NCBI GenBank assembly: GCA_027422505.1
Contig: JAPQWV010000362.1
Span: 310,001 to 374,000, forward strand
Length of the DNA: 64,000 nt
From: Craterostigma plantagineum
Lineage: Eukaryota; Streptophyta; Magnoliopsida; Lamiales; Linderniaceae
Direction of reading: 5' to 3'
Shown: piece by piece, positions 25,786 to 37,636 of the stretch
Position numbering within the stretch: position 1 is the first letter of the stretch
Layout of the letters: each line of letters opens with the position of its first letter
Program-made: the position numbers and the translations under genes
The notes under the pieces: generated by a model
Seen by the model: only the letters and a program-made list of their open reading frames with translations
Databases searched by the model: none
What the model was told of the DNA's origin: nothing

Positions 25786-27395
25786 GCCAATGGGAACTGA
25801 GAGATGCCAGGGATCTCGGGGAATTCGAGAAAGAACGAAATAACAAATAAATAAAGTGCATTAAATCAGCTGTTGATTTTTAATACCTAATTTAGGTATT
25901 TGGTATAGATCTCTGTGGCGGTGTTGGAGTTGTGGTTCCTTGTTTTATATAACAATGTCAAATGATGCAATAAAATTTGAGGAGCCTTTTCTTCATTTAC
26001 TTTCAAGGATTATAGTTTAACTTCACTCTAAACTAGTTTCATGTTTTGAATGCTCAAGCTTTTGTTTGTTTCGGTTAATTTTTTTGCAAATTACAAATTT
26101 ATAAGCACATTAATAGAGTTGCGAAGCCTGAAAATCTGGATCATCTAAGTTGATTATTTCTATACATATCTCCGCCTTCTAACACAAGTTAGACTTCATT
26201 TTTTTCTTTACACGAAGTCTCCTACATTGTGTCTTTGGAACATGAAAGTAATATGTGGACCAAAATGCACAATCATTTTTATCCACACATATGTTACTTT
26301 CTTAGGTATCGTTCGTTTACTAAATGTATACTTTTTCCTATCACTCGCTATCTAACTACTAATCCACTTTACGTAACTAAAACACTTATTATATATTTAA
26401 ATATTGGTTTCGTTTATCACGCCAAATGACCTCACCGCGTGTAATAACCAAATATTCCTATAAGTTCGGTATAAGTTGACCATTTTATATATCCTTTATA
26501 AAGTCCATTCTCGTGGAATAATCTTTAGCTAGTCAGATAATTTAATTGACATTATCATTCCCGTCCATGAACTATCACATTAATTTCATGAATAGAATAT
26601 ACACCCAGCTTTGGGAAAAAAAAAAAGAATATACACCAGCCAAGCATATCCATTATTATATACACGTATATATAGATATTTATCAATCCTCCAAAATCAG
26701 TTTCTCGGACAGATATTTCTTACCTGTCAAGATTACTTAATACTAATATATGTGATACGAGTAATAATATCATTAGGTGGCAAAGATTGGTATGCAACTC
26801 AGAAAGCTCCCATGCGAGACGGCAGTCATATAATTAAGTTTATTATTGGTAGTAGTATTTATTTGCGGGGCCCCAATCTAGGGACGAGACACGTTGTCCC
26901 GTTATAATTAAGTGTGATAATACTTATTATCAATATGTTTCAAATATTAAATTAAATGTTTCCAAATAAATCTGAATATATGATCAATACAACCCTACGT
27001 CCCCAGTTTCGTATTTACTTACGTCTACTAAATTCATCTATCCTATGAGCCTTTATACACACACACCACACACACATACTATATGCTTATGCATTAAAAC
27101 GAAACATATAAAACTTCATTTTCATTAACTCTCACCTTTGCCGGATAGGCAGGTACTATGAATTAGCTTCATTTTCTGTGGTGGATTTCGTGATTTGCAG
27201 ATTATTGTTTGGAGTACTAGTAAAAATTAATTTATGCACGTTTCACTTCACGTGCATCTTCTTTGTGTTTGGACTTCAAAATTGATTGGCTTTTTGGTTA
27301 ATTGATTGTTTGAAATAGATGGACATAGCTAGCGCCGCTATGTCGGGCATGCTTTAAGAGGTGGTCATGTGGATTTGCTTGGAATATATTTGCAG
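25410..27395. other. intergenic region with GA microsatellite
   Basis: This is the bHLH promoter. A (GA)n tract of about 30 bp lies at 25750-25780, probably in the leader or proximal promoter. The rest, to 27395, is AT-rich with a short CA-rich patch near 27058-27078. No gene is supported. The missing N-terminal half of the MATE relic is not found here. Confidence 0.65.
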
Positions 27396-28115
27396 TGAGC
27401 AATATTGGTGTCCTTGATGACAACACTCCTTGTCGTGCTTTACATCCAAGCCACTCCTTTTGTTCTATTGATCGGGCAGAAGCACGTCATCTCCCACCGG
27501 GCGGGCACGATGTCACGGTGGATGATCCCACAACTCATTGCCTACGCGGTAAACTCTTATGTCTCTAGATTCCTCTTGGTACATGGTAGAATTGTTGCGT
27601 TGGCGTGGATCTCGTTCGTGGCCCTAGCGCTCCATGTGGTGTTCACCTGGCTTCTAATGATGAAGCTCGGGTGGGGCTTGTTTGGGGGAGCGCTAGTTCT
27701 GGACGCTTCTTGGTGGTTGGTAGTGGCTGTCCAAGTGGCGTATATGTTATGCGGCCATTTTGGTGAAGCTTGGCACGGGTTCGCGATGGCTGTTTTCGAG
27801 AACCTATGAGGATTCATTAGGATTTCTCTTGCTTTAGTCATGATGTTGTGGTGAGTTTGTAGATTGAATAATTAGCAACTTGCAAACATACACATACTTT
27901 TAGTTATAAAACATTTTTTTGTACACAGCTTAGAAACCTGGTACGTCACGGATTTAATCTTGATTGCCGGTCGCTTAAAAGACAGGGAAATCGTCGTTGC
28001 TGTAGTATCAATGCAACGTACAAGTCGCGACCGCACTGGGATCGGGTCACTTGATTTTTCAAGTTTTAGATGAAGGTTGTGATGTTCTATTCCGCTTTGT
28101 TTGTGTGTTTGACAT
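27396..28115 (+). pseudogene. MATE/DTX transporter relic, left part
   Basis: After an acceptor (TTTGCAG) an exon-like frame reads MTTLLVVLYIQATPFVLLIG, HVISHRAGTMSRWMIPQLIA, LAWISFVALALHVVFTWLL, GWGLFGGALVLDASWWLVV and FGEAWHGFAMAVFENL. It is then interrupted by TGA (27807-27809) where the family has Trp, and continues GFIRISLALVMML. This is the middle of a MATE efflux transporter. A second piece from about 27925 reads ETWYVTDLILIAGRLKD and then degenerates. The first 150 or so residues of the family are missing upstream. The copy cannot encode a working transporter. Confidence 0.8.
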
Positions 28116-28119
28116 TGCT

Positions 28120-28640
28120 TTTAATAGTTCGGGAAAATCCAGGATATCAATCCCGTAATCAATATTCAAAATCCGGATACACAATATCCTGTTTCCAAAA
28201 TCAGATCGAATATCCACACATGTTAATTGTGTTTATATGTTGTAACTACGTGTAGGAATTCTCGGATGAAAGCATATAGTTTTATTGTGATAAGAAATAG
28301 AAAAAAATTCATTTCAAATTGAAAATAATTTCAAATCTACACAACGGATGCGGATTTCCGGTTTTAGAAACCGATTAATTGGATTGATAACCCATTCAAA
28401 TCGGAGCAGATACGTTTTTCTTTTATTTTTAGATATTAAAAAATCCAGGATATCCATCCGAATTTTAAATATTTGAAAATTTGAAAGCCGCATTTGTTTA
28501 CCCGTAATTGTTGCTATATCCATAAGATAGACATATTTTTCTTTGTTCATTTTTTTTATTCCTAACAAATTGAATTTCGTGTTGTATCTACAATATATTG
28601 AATTCAACACAGTTATCAGGTAGTGTTAAATTTTAGAGTC
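28120..28640. repeat. degenerate repeat and MATE intron/exon debris
   Basis: Here AT-rich sequence with repeated CCAGGATATC(A/C)ATCCG motifs in direct and diverged forms is followed (about 28545-28620) by a segment matching 31800-31905. That segment covers an intron end and the short MATE exon that ends in GTTGTCAG or GTTATCAG. The first part may be a decayed MITE. The second is a diverged copy of MATE sequence. Confidence 0.4.
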
Positions 28641-31600
28641 TCAAAGGTAAGTTAGTCAGTTTAGAAACATTTTACTACTCATCCATCATTTTGACTGAAT
28701 TTTGTTGAAAACTAAATTATTTTTTTGTGAATGTTGTTTTTCAGGGTACAGATTGCTTACGACGAGATGTCTCCACAGCATCCTACGTCTTCCTCGACTA
28801 GTAACGAGTCGACTGAGTCGGTTAAGCGTACGAAAGGTCCATATAACAGCAAGGGCTTAAGAAGACGATTAAATCTAGAGTCCGACGAGTGCATTCTCCA
28901 GTTCGATGAGAAGGGTAATGTTATTGGCCCTGACCAAGATGCGAGGGCGAAGTTTAGCAACTACATCGGTCGTGTGGCGAGGGCGCAGGTGGAGGACTTC
29001 ATCACAGATTGGCGCCAGATCGACCCCGGCCTCAAGGAGGCGCTTTGGCAAGATGTTAAGGTGATTTAATTGGTATAGTTAATGTACTAGAAAATATTAA
29101 TTCGGTATATACTTATTTTGTATTTATTATTCGACAGACTACGTGGAGTTGTCAGACAAACCGGCTATCAAGGCGAAGATCCTTAAGAAAGCTGGATCCT
29201 TACGAAAAAACTGGAAGCACAAGTACAGTGCTAAGGAAAAGAAAAAGGGTCCAAGTGTGGCTATCGATACGAACACATCTCCCAAGAAGGATTGGCCGCG
29301 TGGAGGAACATGAGGGAGACCTCTGAATTTCAGGTAATAATATTGGTTTTATTCCGTTTTTACTAACGGCGATCTGAATTTGTGTTTATTGCAATAAATT
29401 AGTGAGAAGGCTAGACAAAGTCAACCTCACAATATGTATCCTCACCAGCTCGGCACGTGGGGGTATAGAGGCCACACGGCAAATTGGGAAAAAGTGGACT
29501 CGATTTCGAACCTCGCTAATTTTCCCACAAACTCGATAGCGCCGTTGAAAGAGGGAAGTGTACGAGGCGCAAACTTCATTAGGAGTCAAACCGTAAGAAC
29601 GGAAGATGTTCGTGTGACGCGAGTCGAGAACTAGCCGAGAAACTAGTAAGTTTTACACTCTAATTCTATTTCTGCATAGATTTGACAAATTAATTATGTT
29701 TAACTAAGAAACGATACAAATTGATAGGCATGGGTGAACGAAGAAAAGAGCCAAGGAGAATTTTTCCCCACGAGGCAACACGATGTGTTGACGAAGGCTT
29801 TGGGAAAGCCTGATCACATCGGGCATCCTAGGGGTTTCCCTTCCCACTACTCAATTCGAGATGTGTTCGGCAACCCTACCGACGGCTAGAGGGGTTCTTG
29901 TAGCTTTCCGTCGATGGATCAGTTGAAGGCCGAGATGGAGACTAAATTGAGAGAGGAGGTGAAGGCCGAGGTGGTGACCAGATTGAGAGAGGAGGTGAGG
30001 GCCGAGGTGAGTGCGATATTCTCTCAATAAGGGATCGCTATGCCGAACACGAACCAGGAACACACTTCCAATACCGACGCTGGCGTCCTACCTCATACTG
30101 TCCGAAGTTCTTTTGGATCGGCCTCACTCGATCCATTTCCCTCGTCGAATCCCGTTTCGGTAAAACTTATATGTTTTAACGTTTATTGTTTAACGTATCG
30201 GATTTATTTTATATTAATATTTTATTTATGTGAAATCGTATAGTATCCCAAGGTCCGACTAGTGATTCGTAAAATCCACGGGGACTTAGATGTCGGCACT
30301 CTTGGGACAGTCGTCGAGGGACGTGATAGTGTTCATCATGTCCCAGTGTCTAAATCGAACGTCGTAGTCACGGTCGATCTCATAGCTCACCGAAGGGAGG
30401 GGGAATATCTTCCCGTACAAACCTCGTAGCTTATGACGTTAGGAGATGCACTGGGCAGCTTCGTACAGTGGCCCAACGATTTGACGATGTCGTCAAATCG
30501 TGTATGTAAATAAGTATGTAAAATTGATCAATAAAGTAAATTAATTTGTATATTCCTATGTAGGCAGCATTTCCTATGCCGACGTTAGGGAATTCTTCAT
30601 TGGAGTCTAGCACTGTTCGGCGCAATGACGACGATATCGCAGGTCTAGGCAAGTACTGTCGGCATGTATTCGATGTCATCTCCTCTCGGAGTGAGAGTTC
30701 TTTTGTATTCTGTGAGAGATGTTTACTACAATTCATTGTTGTAAAAGTCGCCCTAGGCGGCGCCTAGGCGCTACTCGGACACCAACCGCCGCGAAAACCC
30801 TATAATCGGGGCTCCTAATCGGTCTGAGCGAGTAATCAGCGCTTAGGCCGAAGAATCGGCGCCTAGACCGATTTTTAAGCGACTAATCGCTAAAAAAAGG
30901 CTGAAAAGTTTACTAAAATCAATTTGGAATTGATTCTCAATACACGTTTCGCTTGGGAAAGTGTGTCGAGCACTGTGTGAGAACTATATGAAGCATGCAT
31001 GGGTATATATAGAAGGCATATCCCCTCCATTTGCATTCACTTAGCGGTGTGGGACACATATTCTTACCAAATTATTTATTTAAAATGCTAAAAAGAACTT
31101 AAATATAATAAAATAAAAAGAAAAAAGAAGTGACGACAAAATAGGAACGATTCGAACAACTTGGTTTAATGAAGCAAACTTCTTATCAAGGTTTTTTTTG
31201 TCATTTTGTCGCAAGCCTTATCTGAATAATGTATACATAAATTAAATATGATAAATGTGTCTTTCTTTAAACTGTTTTTTTTACTAATTTTATGTCGTTA
31301 CATTGTTGGAATAAATATATTTATTAGTTTTGAATAAATTTGATACATTTACTTTAATAGAATATTAGCATATTTGAGATACATAATATAACAATAAAAA
31401 ACATGTGTACCGCCTAATCTCCGCCTAGATTCCGCCTAGGCCCCGCCTAGACCGACTAGGCGCTAGGCCCCCTTCGGGCGCCCGACTAGCGCCTAGCGAA
31501 TTTTACAACATTGCTACAATTCGGGAGGAGAGCCGTTAGATGCCGGCATCGACATCACCGATATTGAGCACTTATTTACGGGCGAGAGTTTGGATGCCAG

Positions 31601-31680
31601 CATCATTCAACTTGTCTTGAGGTAGGTTCATTTGTTTTAAGTTTAAATTTAACGTTAAATTTTATTGACTATCGTCCATT
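28641..31680 (+). mobile_element. Transposase_24 (Ptta/En/Spm-associated) transposon inserted in MATE relic
   Basis: Exon-like blocks on the plus strand encode parts of the plant Ptta/En/Spm protein. At about 28746-29060: KGPYNSKGLRRRLNLESDE, FDEKGNVIGPDQDARAKFSN and ITDWRQIDPGLKEALWQDVK. At about 29140-29335: KHKYSAKEKKK and, after a one-base slip, AAWRNMRETSEFQ. At about 29400: EKARQSQHNMYPHQLGTWGY. At about 29729: GEFFPTRQHDVLTKALGKPD. Later comes a coiled tail (MDQLKAEMETKLREEVKAE), then EPLDAGIDITDIEHLFTGES at about 31530. Stops (29887-29889) and slips show it is dead, and no Ulp1-like protease domain follows. Exact termini were not resolved; its borders lie between MATE fragments. Confidence 0.65.
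30735..31513. mobile_element. MULE-type MITE nested in the Transposase_24 element
   Basis: The ends are inverted: left TGTTGTAAAAGTCGCC, right (reverse complement) TGTTGTAAAATTCGCT, followed by GC-rich CTAGGCG-type subterminal repeats at both ends. Direct copies of CTACAATTC (30726-30734 and 31514-31522) flank the element as a 9-bp target-site duplication, the hallmark of Mutator-like elements. The 779-bp interior has no coding capacity, so it is non-autonomous. It interrupts the transposon reading frame between 30725 and 31523. Confidence 0.75.
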
Positions 31681-32575
31681 GTAGTTGGAATTGACGGCTT
31701 TAATCTTGACTGACGATCGCTTAAAAGACGGGGAAGTCGTCGTTGCTGTAACATCAATATGGTAGGCAACTTCTTCTTTTTAGTTCTTTACTTTTTTTAC
31801 TATTATTCCTAACAATTTAAATTTCGTTGTTGCAGCGACAATATGACGAATTGGACGAAACTGGTAGCAATTGGGTTAAACGCAGTTGTCAGGTATTATT
31901 TGCTATTTAATTCTCTTCAAAATAGGTGTTATGATTTCGTTAATTGATCGTGTTTAATGCAGCGTACCAGTCGCGACCGCACTTCGATCGAGTCACCCCG
32001 TTGCCGCTAACTTTTCGGCGAAGGTTGCGAATTGCGATGGCATATTCGTTTTTCGTTGGTGTGCTAGTCGCGGCTTTGCTCGTAATATTTTGGGGAAGGT
32101 ACGAGTCGTTCTCGGACAGTTCTGAAGTTGTGCAGATTGTATCTCCCATACTCTGGTGCTGGCATTTTGTGTCCTATTAAACAACTTCCAAACGGCTCTG
32201 TCAGGTTAGTAACCAACAAATCTCTGAAATTTATCATATCTTTTTTTTAGTGAACGTTTTTTGGTGTAGGAGTTACGATTGGAGATGGGTTTCATTGCCA
32301 AAGGTCAACCTGTTGTGCTATACTATTTCTTGGGCATCCCACTTGGGCTATTGCTCAACTATAAGTTTAGCATGGGAGTCAAGGTAAGTAAGTTAGTTAG
32401 GCTATAGCTCAAAATGTTTTTTAATATCTGAATATATTTCTCTCTAGTCTATAGTTATACCTAATGGAAGAACTTTATTAAGGGTATTTGGTACCGGATG
32501 GTTGGAGGAATCGCAGCGCAAACCCTCATCCTTTTCTTAATCATCATCAGAGCTAATTGAGAGACTGAGGTAAGA
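31681..32575 (+). pseudogene. MATE/DTX transporter relic, right part
   Basis: Exon-like pieces continue the MATE protein. They are LELTALILTDDRLKDGEVVV (about 31683-31759), CDNMTNWTKLVAIGLNAVV (31836-31891), VATALRSSHPVAANFSAKVA and AYSFFVGVLVAALLVIFWGR (about 31963-32207), VVLYYFLGIPLGLLLNYKF (32271-32382) and GIWYRMVGGIAAQTLILFLI (about 32482-32570). Frames slip between pieces, and RAN is followed by TGA where the family has Trp. Introns still show usable GT and AG borders. Together with 27396-28115 this is one MATE gene split by a transposon and decayed. Confidence 0.75.
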
Positions 32576-33798
32576 AAAATAACAATATAGTTGTTAAGTG
32601 AACGAAGAAGAATATCCTGGATTTAGTTGTGATCTTTGTGATACCGCCAATGGAATACATGCTTTGGGGCATGTGAACGGTCCGTAGTTAACATTCTAAC
32701 AACGCTTTTACATCAAAAAATATATTTTGTCAAATGCCGTTCATTTTTTAGTGAGGCATTATTAGATGTCGAATGATTTTGTGGAAAAGATATTTTGTGA
32801 AAGAAGAATTACAGTTTCATTCTTTTCTTGTTTGGAATGATTTTTCTTTCGTAAAAGGGATATTATGAGGTCCCAATGTCGGAAAGCAATACGAGTAATC
32901 ACTTATGCCTACTAAATTCGTTTATCTATGGGCCTTCATATTTATTCTATTATTCGCTAGCCAATTTAATTATTAACTTTTCAACATTCTTAACATACAC
33001 AGACAATTGTCAGAAGTAGAAGTCATGTAATGTTGGATTTCTTGAAATCTCAATTGGATCGAAAGGTCAAAGATAATATTAATAACATACATAAATGGCG
33101 TAATAAGTCCAATGCTCAATTGAAATTCTGCTCTGCCGCCATCAATCACGTCAAGTTTATTTGGGAAAGAGGACTTGGGCTAAATAATATACTTCCTCTA
33201 TCCCACCAAACTTTATCACATAAGTTGATGGAAACACAAATTAATGTGAGATTATTATAATGATATAGTACAATGAAAAGGTAAAAAATGTATATTTTGA
33301 CACGTCTTTTAAGACTATTTAATATTATTATATTGATGTTTGTGATAGTTTTTTGCTAAATAAGGAAAGGTGATAAAACTATTGGGACGCCCGAAATGAA
33401 AAAGTGTGATAAAATTAGCGGGGCGGAGGGAGTATATCATTATTGGTCGAGCTTTTAATGGCCCGTTCGAGTATTAGTTAAAAGAAGTATTTACTCCCTC
33501 ACTTCCCTGAAATAAGTCTAAAAGTTGGTATATTTCTTTGTGTGATCATTGCGAATTAATTATTTAATGGTAAAGAAGAGCAATATCACTTGGTCGTTGA
33601 TTTTATGATATTTTTATCTCCAAACAAAACAACGATCATCATATCTCGATATAGGGAAATTTTACGCGATTTCCTAACAAGGAATTGGGAATAATCAATA
33701 ATCTTTCCATATTTACTACATACTACGTAGATATATAAATTAAAGAAACCTTACATTAATCCCATCCATGCAAAGCCAGGCCAAACCACAACACAAAC
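32576..33798. other. intergenic region with Stowaway elements
   Basis: This is AT-rich DNA upstream of the RBR gene. It holds one good Stowaway MITE (33192-33432) and, at about 33491, a lone Stowaway-like end (TACTCCCTCACTTCCC). The 76-residue open frame at 33030-33260 has no family signature and partly overlaps the MITE. Confidence 0.6.
33192..33432. mobile_element. Stowaway (Tc1/mariner) MITE
   Basis: The left end CTTCCTCTATCCCACC and the right end, read in reverse as CTCCCTCCGCCCCGCT, form imperfect terminal inverted repeats flanked by TA on both sides (33190-33191, 33433-33434). The length of 241 bp and the CTCCCTCCG-type terminus are typical of Stowaway. Confidence 0.75.
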
Positions 33799-34349
33799 AT
33801 GGCCGCCCAAAACAGCGAGGCTGATGTTGAGCAAACTCCACCACCGCTGCTCGTCACCGCCGAACAACAACAAGAGAGAGTCGTCGCCATCTCCTCCTCG
33901 AAAGAAGAAGAAGTAGAAGAAGAAGAAGAAGAAGAAGAAGAAGAAGAAGAAGAAGAAGAAGAAGAAGAAGAAGATGGAGAAGAAACGGTGTTGACGTGCG
34001 CGATATGCATCGAACCCATAACCTCTAACAAGTCATCAGCAAAAAGAATCTTGACCAGCATCAACAACTGCGCTCATATCGATGATCGGTACTGCACCGA
34101 CTGCATGGCGAGCTACATAAGAGTCAAAGTCGAGGACGACAACTTTTCCCGCATCGAGTGCCCCGAGCCAACCTGCACCTCCACCCTCGACCCCGTCGCG
34201 TGGGCCCCGATATTGGGCCCGTCCCTTTTCGTGAGGTGGTGCGACGCCCTTTGTCGGTCCGAGATTGCCGACCTGTGGTGCTACTGTCCGAATCCCGGCT
34301 GCAGCGAGCTCCTCCTCCTGCCCTCGACGCCTAGCGTCTGTACTACCAC

Positions 34350-34381
<32 letters not shown>

Positions 34382-34713
34382 GTAATCTCGAGTGTCCGAT
34401 GTGCAAAAAGAAGTTGTGCTCGGGGTGTAAGAAGGCTCGGCATGTAGCGTCGGAGATGGATGAGAACGACGTGGCGTTTCGTAGGCTGGCCAAGGCGAAC
34501 AAGTGGAGGAGGTGCCCGTCGTGCGGCTGCCGTTTTATGTACTGAAGATGTCGTGGATTGAAGTTCTGCTATTACTGCGGCCATAGAGGAGGAGGTGCAT
34601 CGTGCGCTTGTACTACTAATCACAACCAAACTCTGTACTTGTTTTTGTATTTCCTCGTGATTCTTTATATATTATGCTTGTCGATGATGTTTGTTTTGGC
34701 TGTTAAAAAATAG
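33799..34713 (+). CDS. RBR (RING-IBR-RING) E3 ligase gene, stop codon inside RING2
   Basis: The open frame starts at ATG 33799. It has an acidic GAA-repeat tract, then RING1 (LTCAICIEPI, NNCAHIDDRYCTDCMASYI, RIECPEPTC) and the in-between-RING (LWCYCPNPGCSELLLLP, LECPMCKKKLCSGCKKARH). An Asn run (AAT repeats) sits inside the IBR, then RING2 begins (RRCPSCGC). A TGA at 34543-34545 ends it after FMY. Beyond the stop the same frame continues with RCRGLKFCYYCGH and a hydrophobic tail (LYLFLYFLVILYILCL) to TAG at 34711-34713. The remaining RING2 also seems to lack one expected Cys (RCRG, not RCRCG). An active RBR ligase needs the RING2 catalytic Cys, so the 248-residue product should be inactive. 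RSL1/ARI-like RBR relatives act in ABA receptor turnover; that link is family knowledge only. Confidence 0.78.
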
Positions 34714-36521
34714 AGTTTTATTAGGTTATATACCCAATTGCATGTTATTTTCTTGAGTCTTCATTCTTCTAGTTCATTTTTTAATTTGTAAGGTTCACTT
34801 TTTCCGTATTATTAAATTATATACACAGCGCAGCAGCTGTCTCAGAAATCACAACTCAGTGTTATGCAATTTTCGACTTAGGCCCACAATAATCTATACT
34901 CTTACATTAACCGTGATGGCGAGATAAAAACTACTTTTTAAAACTACGTTTTGGTGAATTTATTAACCATTCAGAAATTTTCTCAAATTACAAATTGACA
35001 TCAAATAAAAAATTAATATTAGATCACTTCTTCAGTCTAATGAAACTGTCTATTCTATTTTTGGTAAAATGCTTATTTTTCTAACTAAATTATAACAACA
35101 AAAACCTCTCAATTTTTATTTTCATGCACACATGTAGGAGTGTGCAACATATACTAGTAATATATTGTTTGATCGCTACATTGAGCTGTGGCGGAGCCAC
35201 ATTAATTGCGGTAAATATGTTTCTTAATCTATATAATAATATTATGCATATCAGAAATCATATGTCATTACCTTCTCATTTAACCTGCATGAAATTGTTA
35301 CATGAAGCTCTCGATAATTCTTTTGTCCGGAAAATTTTATATATATCTTAATTGCATGTGTTTCCTCCTCGAATTTTTGCTTATATCATGGATGGTTTTT
35401 CAGTTCCATGTCTGGTGCCATGTCTTTCGAAGGAAGGCACATTATGCTAATATTAATGCTTAATGAGTTAATTAAGGCAATAACCTATCGCATTTGCTTC
35501 CACCTTTCATGTACAATAATCAGTCGGCGGAGGTCTTAACTACTCAGACACACTTTTTATAGTTTATTACTCTGTCACTCAGGTAAAAAACATTTACATT
35601 TCTTCTGGCTAGATTAGCAGACCAATGAAGAATATTAAGTTAATAGTTACCATATTTAATTTGTCCTTTTCCAGAAACAACGAATCTCTTCCACAAACAT
35701 ACCACTTTCTGTAATACTGCTGATTTACAGTTTTGCATTATTGAGCGACAACTTTGGGATATGAAATAATAATTTAGGACCCATCAAACACGCACAAACA
35801 CACACAAGTGTGTGTTGAATACCCAGAAAGCTTTCGGGGAAATTAAAAGATAGGGCAATGATATAGATAAGTTTTTTTATCAACGGACCCCAAGCTTTGG
35901 ACAGGACAAATTGTGTCTGTTACTCCATAATTCAGAACATTTAATTTACTTCAATATGCGAATAAATACGATCAAACCAAATATAATATTCCATGGATAT
36001 TTAAGATGTATACTGCTCCAAATATCATCAAATCATTACCTTGAATTGAGACCAACGATTGCAACGTGGTCCAAAGTCATCCATAGATATGTATTATCTC
36101 TACCGAATATTTAGAGCAGATTAAATGTATTTCTCTTCTTCGCATCATCGATCAACATCACAATCAGGGGTTGGAAATTATACAAGTTATAATCCAAACT
36201 ATATACTTATAAAAACAACGAAAAAAGAAGAAAATCTAATAAATAAGAATTGCCGACATACATTATATAAAATAATAAAACAATAATTGTTAATTCTGTT
36301 GTCCCTATCTCTCCATTAAATCTTCCCCGCCCAACCCAACCATGTTAATCTGTACGCCTACGCTCACACACCACACGTGGAGGGGCAAATTCGTCATTCT
36401 ATATCATCAACTCCTAGCAATGATAATATATAACTCTACACAGCCCACTCCATTATTCCCTGCATGAAATCAAATAATCACATGCAAACGAAATCAACAC
36501 ACTCTCTTGCAATAAATAAAA
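34714..36521. other. AT-rich intergenic region
   Basis: No gene, RNA or definite transposon is supported. The last 60 bp before 36522 (CACTCTCTTGCAATAAATAAA) look like a plant leader for the LRR gene. Confidence 0.6.
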
Positions 36522-37636
36522 ATGTCCACCGCCGCCGCACTTTATAATCTCAAAGCATCGTCATTATTACTTCTCCTCCTCCTCGTATGTCTAACCAATG
36601 CCTGCCCGCCGCCGGACCGGGCAGCCCTACTAGCCTTTCGGGCAGCGCTAAACGAGCCCTACCTCGGAATCTTCAACACATGGAAGGGCCAAGACTGCTG
36701 CAAAGACTGGTACGGCGTCACCTGCGACCCCGAGACCCGCCGCGTCGCCGACATAAACCTCCGCGGCGAGTCCGAAGACCCAATCTTCGAGCGGGCCCAC
36801 CGCACCGGCTACATGACCGGCGTCATCTCGCCGGAGATCTGCCAACTCACGCGCCTCTCCAGCCTCATCATCGCCGACTGGAAGGGCATCGCCGGCCCCA
36901 TCCCTCCCTGCATCTCAGCGCTGCCGTACCTGCGCATCTTGGACCTCATCGGCAACAAGCTCGCCGGACCCATCCCGGCGGACATCGGCCGTCTGTCTCG
37001 GCTCACGGTGCTGAACGTCGCCGACAATCAGCTGACGGGGAGGATACCAAGATCTATTACCAATCTCTCCTCTTTGATGCACCTAGACATCAGAGGGAAT
37101 ATGATTCGCGGCGGAATTCCTAGGGATTTTGGGAAGCTGAGGATGCTCAGCCGCGCTCTGCTGAGCAAGAACCGCCTCGTAGGAACGATTCCGGCGACGA
37201 TTTCTTACATTTACAGGCTGTCCGACTTGGACCTGTCGCTGAATAGGCTGTCGGGATCTATCCCGGCGGCGCTGGGGAAGATGGCGGTTCTGTCGACGCT
37301 GAACCTCGACGGAAACACATTACGGGGACTATTCCGGCGAGCCTGATAAGCTCGGGGATTAGTACGCTGAATCTGAGCAAGAACGCCATTGAAGGTTACA
37401 TCCCTGATACCTTTGGGCCGAGGTCTTACTTTACGGTCATGGATCTGTCGTACAATAGGCTGAAGGGCGGTCTGCCGACGTCTATATCGGCGGCGTCTTA
37501 CATTGGCCACCTCGACGTCAGCCACAACCATCTCTGCGGTAAGATTCCGGCGGGTTCGCCGTTTGACCACCTCGAAGCGTCGTCGTTTGCTGACAATGAT
37601 TGTCTCTGTGGGAAGCCACTGCTTAGACCTTGTTAG
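36522..37636 (+). CDS. DRT100-like secreted leucine-rich repeat protein, one-base frame break
   Basis: An intronless gene starts at ATG 36522 with a signal peptide (SSLLLLLLLVCLTNACPPPD), then the LRR N-cap (DRAALLAFRAALNEPYLGIF, DCCKDWYGVTCDP). About eight plant-type repeats follow (LRILDLIGNKLAGPIPADIG, LTVLNVADNQLTGRIPRSI, LSDLDLSLNRLSGSIPAALG), and it ends with a Cys cap (ADNDCLCGKPLLRPC). The frame breaks near 37322: the first frame stops after NTLRG, while the next frame continues GTIPASLISSGISTLNLS to 37636. One A appears to be missing in TTA(A)CGG. With it the protein would be 371 residues, the usual size of DRT100/FLOR1/PGIP-like apoplastic proteins. There is no kinase or membrane domain. 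Function is not more specific than extracellular protein binding. Confidence 0.85.

Noticed and set aside
28314..28610. 98-residue minus-strand open frame inside the MATE debris
   Set aside because: Lys/Ile-rich chance frame over repeat DNA; no motif.
33030..33260. 76-residue open frame near the Stowaway element
   Set aside because: It runs into the MITE and has no homology signature.
33907..33971. GAA repeat tract in the RBR gene as a damaging expansion
   Set aside because: It stays in frame and encodes an acidic linker; such tracts are common in plant proteins.
34036..34629. Antisense 197-residue open frame over the RBR gene
   Set aside because: Shadow of the coding strand with Ile and Arg runs from the AAT and GAA repeats.
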